From NCBI GenBank assembly GCA_964035545.1, contig OZ037767.1, positions 10,468,207 through 10,532,206 of the forward strand: 64,000 nucleotides of DNA, read 5' to 3'. The DNA is from Bugula neritina. Taxonomy: Eukaryota > Bryozoa > Gymnolaemata > Cheilostomatida > Bugulidae. Position 1 is the stretch's first letter, and every line of letters starts with the position of its first letter. A model generated the notes under the pieces. The model worked only from the letters and a program-made list of their open reading frames with translations. It made no database searches and was not told the origin of the DNA. The position numbers were made by a program, and so were the translations under genes. Below, one piece after another: positions 58,274 through 64,000 of the stretch.

Positions 58274-60226
58274 TTACAGGGCAGAGCTAGGTGTGGGAAC
58301 AGATGGAGAGATGGAAGAAGCTGTAGAAAGAGATTCCTGTGATTGATTGTAAATGGCGTCTGGTGTATGTTTATTTTGATATTGATGATTCTGTGATAAC
58401 AAACTAATGACCGTGGAAAGTATTTGTTGATTTGATGACTGAATTCTCTTCATTGCTTCGTCTAAGTACAATTTCATATCTTGATAGCATTGCTGTTGCA
58501 TTTCACAATAATAAACAAACTGTGACAATTGATTATAAGGAATGCTGTCAGTCGTGTAGGTGAGAGGGTGAGAAGAGCTGCCACCAAATGGATCTCGTCC
58601 TGGTGTGTCTGGTCCTGTAAAACATAGCATAAATGCTAATAAATTATTCACATAATGCCAATACCTACTAATCAGAAACTCCTGGTGCTAGTGGAAAAGA
58701 GACAAGTTCTTTTACACCAAGGCAATACAATGGAGATGAAAGAAGTAAAATAATTAGTTTATGTTTTGTTTATGTCAATAAATCAAACAATAATAAACAT
58801 ACTGCTTTGTTTGATGTTTAAGTAACTGATGATTTTAATTACTTGGTTATTTGACAGGATGTTGATTCAGATGGGTGGGAGCTACTAGCTGTTATAGTTG
58901 GTTTCAAACCCAGTGCCAGCAAGAATTTTTTAAAGTTTTATTGAAATAAATATTTTCTATATTCCACTTTACTGAAGTGTTCGTTGACAAAAAGGCTATA
59001 TTTTGTTACTTAGACTCTAAGTGCAATGTGCTGAAATTTGTATACTTGGCATGTAGTTCACATGAACTAGTTTTATATAAACAAACAATAGCACATTGTA
59101 ACAAATGACTTCCGGCTCAAAGTACAGAAAAATAAGAATACAACTCCTCAAATTGATGCTCACCCAAATAGTAAAAGCTTGGAGGAGATAACTCTTCTTG
59201 AAAATAAGTTGACTCTCCATTGATCCCTGCAGAGTTCTACAACAAAAAGCCTATTGTGTAATTTTACTAGACATCATTATTATAACATACAAATGGGGCT
59301 GATGTGCAGATATCCAGATACCAGAGAAAATAATTTCTCTTCAACTTATAAAGGACAGACAACTCCTAAAGTAATAAAAATATTATTTGTCAGATTGTTA
59401 AAATTTACATTGTGAATTCGCTAAACAATGCAATAAAACACGGATTACTAAAAGGATAGCGAAAAAATTCTGTTGTCAAACTAGTAAAAAGGACAATGAT
59501 ATATCTAGGAATAATTGGAGTTACTGTTATTTGGAAAGACAACTACTAACATGAAGGTTATTTTATTAGAATTTGACAGTTAAGAAGGAGGCTAAACTCA
59601 GCTCTCAGACATGGTATCAAAAGTAAAAATAATTATATAAAAATATGTCTATATTTTACTACTAAAATTGCTATAGCTTTACAAAAGATGTAATTATGAA
59701 AAATGAAAAGCACTCTTTAAAAAATATTCTTTCTTATTCTTTAGTAAATTACAAGCTGGTTGTTTTTATATTCTAAAAATTCTAAACGGTACAGTTACAG
59801 GAGCAAATCAGAACAAAGGAGAGCATCAAAATATAACTTTCCTGCTTCTTAGAATTGATATTAAACTGTAACTTAGAATTAGCAGCTAGGAGACCGACAG
59901 CTTTGACTTGAAAAAAATTTGTTATAATGTTTAGTTCTAATGTAGCCACTTTAGTTTAATACCTCAGTTATATTGCAGCTGTTGCTGTATTGCTGACGTA
60001 CATGTATACTGCTGACACTGTCACTGCTGCCTTTGTGCTTGCAACTGTTTCTATGGCTGTCTGGAGACAGCAACGCATCTATAGAGAAAGCAGTAGCGTT
60101 GACTGATAGCCCCAGGTCATGCTTAGTCTCCTGGGTTGAGCTGAGGGACGCGTCTCTCTTCTCCTGCTTTCGTTGTTTCTTGGAGCTGACAACTCCAGAT
60201 GATAGTTTTCTTTTCATTTGCTGCAT
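58274..60226 (-). CDS. Gene with eh1 motif but no T-box, adjacent to the Tbx20-like gene, 3 exons
   Basis: Exons on the minus strand 60226-59963, 59236-59164 and 58614-58274 join in phase to give 225 residues with a stop. Residues 5-24 are basic with an NLS-like KKQRKQEKR; residues 46-55 read AFSIDALLSP, an eh1 motif nearly identical to [10 protein letters not shown] of the neighbouring T-box protein. The middle is Ser/Pro-rich (EELSPPSFYYL, GPDTPGRDPFGG). The C-terminal third has a probable helix or coiled-coil (LSQFVYYCEMQQQCYQDMK, LDEAMKRIQSSNQQILSTV) and ends in a Ser/Pro tail. No DNA-binding domain is visible. It may be a co-regulator, a T-box-less paralogue, or a gene sharing exons with its neighbour. 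The family is not recognised. The start ATG is two bases after an acceptor, so a 5' UTR exon lies upstream. Confidence 0.75.
58850..58935 (+). repeat. tRNA-like B-box relic (SINE fragment)
   Basis: GGTTTCAAACC at 58900-58910, followed by CAGTGCCAGCAAGAATTTTT, resembles the 3' end of the element at 17030-17185. The 5' part is not recognisable. It lies just upstream (plus-strand sense) of the second exon of the eh1 gene. Confidence 0.4.
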
Positions 60227-61269
60227 TCTACAATCAAACAACATTTAGAAAGTAGATCTAAACTATAGTACACATACTTAATTTGGAATAAAATATAAAC
60301 TAATACATAATATTTACTTATATTAAGCTATAGCCGCTTAATAATGTTGGTATGGGAAGAATTAGGATATGTTAAATCATTTGGCTCAAGCTATTGCAGC
60401 TGCTAACTGTGAGACAAGCATTTATTGATTGACACCAAATCAATAAATAATAATATATTAATATATTAATTTTTTTTAGATCCCTGTTATAAGATCAGTA
60501 AAGTTTGCCAAAGGTACCGTATCTCACAGGCCTACAGGCAAATGAATCACACAAAGACATGGTAATAATAAGCAGGTGTGAAATAGTTTTGGCAAGAAAT
60601 CACAACAAATAAGATAACCTAAATTCTTATTAATTATAAATTGATTCAATTATTTTAAACATCACATTAAAAAATGTAGCTAATTTTAGGATAAAATATA
60701 GCCAAATATATGTTATAAACATTTATATTATGGCCAAAATGGGTCTCATTGATGATTTCCAGTGAAATGCCAGATGAAAAAGCAAAATTTAAATTTATTA
60801 TACAATATTGCAAAGGTAATGAAATTAGCTTCATCATAAAGGGATTTAAATTATTTATTTGTAGAAACTATACTATTTAATAAACAAAAGTGCATTACTA
60901 TACTATTAAAAAGCTTTAATGATATATAGTATTACTTGAACATCGTGTAGTATTACTCTGATATAAAACCATATTATTCTGATGCTATTATATACAGTAT
61001 TACACGAATAATACAAAGCATTTTCTTCTAATGCTTATTTGTTAAAACTGTAGCTCAAGATAGTCAAGTGAAACTTTAGCTGCTGACCAAGTTGTTGATT
61101 CAAACTGATATAATATCATTCATGTACTTTCCTTTACTTACTCCATAGTAGATATATTATATAACAAACTCTCTAGAATATATTGATCTATGTACACGTT
61201 ATTGACAGCATACTCTACACAATACCTACAGTATGATCTATAAATACATTTTATATACAGCATTTCATA

Positions 61270-61650
61270 CATAAATTCTCTCTAATATGCTCTACACTTT
61301 ATCTACAATATATTCTACACTTCATCTACGATATATTCTACACTTTATTTACAATATATTCTACACTTTATCTACAGTATATTCTACACTTCATCTACAA
61401 TATATTCTACACTTCATCTACAGTATATTCTACACTTTATCTACAATATATTCTACACTTTATCTACAATATATTCTACACTTTATCTACAGTATATTCT
61501 ACACTTTATCTACAGTATATTCTACACTTTATCTACAATATATTCTACACTTTATCTATAGTATATTCTACACTTTATCTACAGTATATTCTACACTTTA
61601 TCTATAGTATATTCTGCACTTTATCTACAGTATATTCTGCACTTTATAAT
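61270..61650. repeat. 23-bp minisatellite in the 5' intron of the eh1 gene
   Basis: About 16 copies of TTCTACACTTTATCTACAATATA with CAGTATA and TAGTATA variants. It ends about 45 bp from the candidate 5'-UTR donor at 61694. Long frames across it are artefacts. Confidence 0.95.
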
Positions 61651-61694
61651 CTACCACATAGACTAATAATAACATCACACACTAACTTCCTTAC

Positions 61695-61754
61695 CTGTCA
61701 TCAGATTTAGTTGCATTAATGAACAGCTCTCTAAACGCCACACTAACTTATATC
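61695..61754 (-). promoter_or_regulatory. Candidate TATA promoter and 5'-UTR exon of the eh1 gene
   Basis: On the minus strand GGGATATAAGTTAG (TATA at about 61754-61747) is followed 30-50 nt later by a strong donor, GACAG then GTAAGG, after 61695. Splicing to the acceptor at 60228 would join a short leader to the coding exon. The leader holds an ATG (61716) opening an 11-codon upstream frame that overlaps the main start codon in another frame. Inferred from spacing and splice strength only. Confidence 0.45.
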
Positions 61755-63828
61755 CCGGAAGAGGCAGCACCTTTCATCATCTGGCTTCATCAGCCAATAA
61801 TATTGTGAGCTGACCTCTCTTCAGCTCTCTTCATATGAGAATAAATATTAACCATTAGTAATTTCAACTGCCTGCAATGTTTTAAGAATCTTTTAATTTA
61901 ATTCTACCTCAAGCTGTATGCTGATTGGTTGTTGGTACCTGAAAGGTGATTGGCTGCTCTGGATAGTGTTGGCTTCAATGGATAGCATACTTATGAGCTT
62001 TATCAAAGCTTATGAAAATAATATATGTAATACTAGTTCAACATAACTGATAAGTGTATAAATATTTAGATGATGTTATCGTTATACTAATTTATGTGAC
62101 ATAAAACTGTCCTTGAAAATAGGCTTCAGAATCTGAGAAATATTATGCTTACCTGAGGTGAGATTAAACAAGCTCTGAGCCCTGAGGTATAATTACTTTC
62201 AGCACTGCAATTTTGTAGCATCGAAATGTTACTATTCAAAATTAATTCCTGGTATGGTAGCTAAACAGCACACTACAGATATGAATTATCATACTTTCTA
62301 AGATTAACAATTTCCGAGTGCGAATATACTCACAGAACTGTTTCCTGTTACTGCTACTGCACTTTAGCTCATTTGTGTCGTTGTTAAGATTGCAATCGCT
62401 ACTAGCTGCTATTGTACCTATATCTAAACAGACAGCATGTTGTAAACAGACATGCTTATTTTGTTGTTGTAGCACTTTTGTTTTGGACGCAGTAGCTAGG
62501 ATCTGACTTTTTATCCTCAACTGGTGCCAGGTTGTTTAATATTTGAAAGGAGGCACTTATGTATTTGAATGAGGCAGTCATGTTGTGCAGTTAGCTTTGA
62601 GAAGAATTGATGAAGTACCAGAGCACCTTGCAGAAACCTGTAGAATGTATTCGAGAGGTGTCATGTTATGATTGTACTCTACAGTGCAAGTAAATATAAC
62701 ATCATCACTTATGCTATTCACTAAATTAATTTTAAAAATCACATTTATTTTTAGCATTTTTTAGTCTTTTTCATTCTAGTTATATTATGTTTAAATATTA
62801 TATTATGGTATACTATAATATATTTTATTATGTTATACTATGTATTGCATTATGTTATATTATCTTATGTTATATTATATTATATATGATTTCTATGACA
62901 CATTATATTATATATGATTTCTATGATACATATAGCTTATACCCTGGGTTGACTGACAGCATTGTACTGTATGATTTAGTTTCATATATTAAAATATAAT
63001 TTATGGCACAATGCCATTGAGCATAGGTTGAAATAAAATATTTCATTTTACCAAATTGGACATATCTTTTGGAGTATAACAGTAATTATGTGTATTTACA
63101 TGCAGCAGAATATTAAAATTAACCACAAATTAATATGTAACAAGGCCACACGAGTGAATAAATGTATTTGAGGTTAGAAAGGGATCCCTAAAAGTCTAGC
63201 CTACTTCACAATCATTCAAGAAGCTTCTTTAGAAAAGTTAGCAACAAATACTTCTAATTAAGGCAATTATATAGATTGATTTGCTGGTCTTTACAATTCA
63301 CTGCGCAGTCTGACTCTCAGTTTCAACCACTAATTCACCATTTACCTTGAAATACTTGACTTCAAGGCATTTCAATTTCTAGCTTTAACACAAGCAGTGG
63401 TAAGTTTTACAATACTTTAAACAATGGAATTTCTGTAATCATATAACACAATTATATACTTGAAGTTTAATCGTTTGTGAACAGATATTTTTTGTACAAC
63501 TTAATTGGATAGTGTAGTCTCTGCATTTCGCATTAATAGACTTAAGTTTAAAACCAGTCAATTTTCCTGCGTTTAAGAATTTTTACTTTTAGAGTAATTA
63601 TATTATTTTAATTGCTGCGGAATGAAAACAAAACACGTGAAAAGCTACATTTTGCAAACAAATTTTCATAGTAAGCTTTATAGTGGTTCTGTTACTTTTC
63701 ACAAACTTAACTGAATAGTAGCCTATACATACTAAATAAAACTTTTTAGTTTAAATTTTATAACTTTTGTATGCAATGGCAGTTCAGGAGTAATGTTTCA
63801 ACAGAAAATGTAAGTTGATGCTGTAATA
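61755..63828. other. Upstream flank of the eh1 gene, nothing recognised
   Basis: AT-rich, with TATTATA low complexity at 62780-62890. A mildly more balanced segment (62240-62520) has overlapping 92- and 62-residue frames on opposite strands, with no recognised family; it could equally be conserved noncoding sequence. Confidence 0.5.
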
Positions 63829-64000
63829 CAGGGCTGTCCAGCAGGCAGTTTCAGTTTCAGAGCCAGATGTGGCCTCCAGCCTACATGTATGTGGCCCCTA
63901 AAGGCATTACAAACAAAAAAAGTTAGTACAAAGATATGATTTAGAGTTAAAAACCCTCTTTTAAATGTCTTATTTATATGCAGGCTACAAAATATGTAGC
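63829..64000 (+). mobile_element. 5' end of a hAT-like element, cut by window end
   Basis: Starts CAGGGCTGTCCAGCAGG and continues with the GCCAGATGTGGCCTCCAG and TGTGGCCCC blocks typical of hAT-type non-autonomous elements. The other terminus would lie beyond the window. Confidence 0.5.

Noticed and set aside
62242-62520. 92-residue minus-strand frame with many Cys and Asn
   Set aside because: No family, no strong start context, and an equally long overlapping frame on the other strand.

Overview
This is metazoan nuclear DNA, AT-rich, with many short exons, GT-AG introns (plus a few GC-AG), tandem repeats and MITE-like elements. The gene content (xanthine dehydrogenase, an HDC-type histidine decarboxylase, a reticulon, a Tbx20-class T-box factor) points to an invertebrate animal. 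I cannot name the phylum from sequence alone. No prokaryotic operon, CRISPR array or viral gene is present. The exon models below were built by hand from splice sites, reading phase and family alignment from memory.

Layout. (1) 968-9630 (+): the C-terminal molybdopterin half of xanthine dehydrogenase, 16 exons, with its 5' part upstream of the window. (2) 20251-11091 (-): a complete 13-exon histidine decarboxylase, tail-to-tail with XDH, with a TATA box about 100 bp upstream of the ATG. (3) 38765-24290 (-): a complete 6-exon reticulon with a long acidic N-terminus. A second, short candidate first exon at 35459-35369 would give a short isoform. Its 7.5-kb intron (25661-33222) holds several unrelated inverted-repeat elements. 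(4) 41890-43745 (+): a 4-exon Ser/Thr/Pro-rich protein I do not recognise, head-to-head with reticulon. (5) 53666-45447 (-): an 8-exon Tbx20-like T-box gene with an N-terminal eh1 (Groucho-binding) motif. (6) 60226-58274 (-): a 3-exon gene carrying a nearly identical eh1 core but no T-box, with a candidate TATA promoter and 5'-UTR exon near 61750-61695.

How things fit together. Genes 5 and 6 are adjacent and on the same strand, and share the eh1 core; this suggests an N-terminal exon duplication or an alternative-promoter arrangement, and is the most interesting biology here. The other genes are unrelated metabolic, neurotransmitter and ER-shaping genes. The second notable theme is structural: several long micro/minisatellites begin at, or within a few bases of, splice sites (1543, 3125, 33375, 34567, 46967). 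Several TIR elements can be delimited, including a PIF/Harbinger-like MITE with TTA/TAA target duplications (41149-41491, and a shorter copy at 29984-30075) and hAT-like elements (16159-16394, 63829-end).
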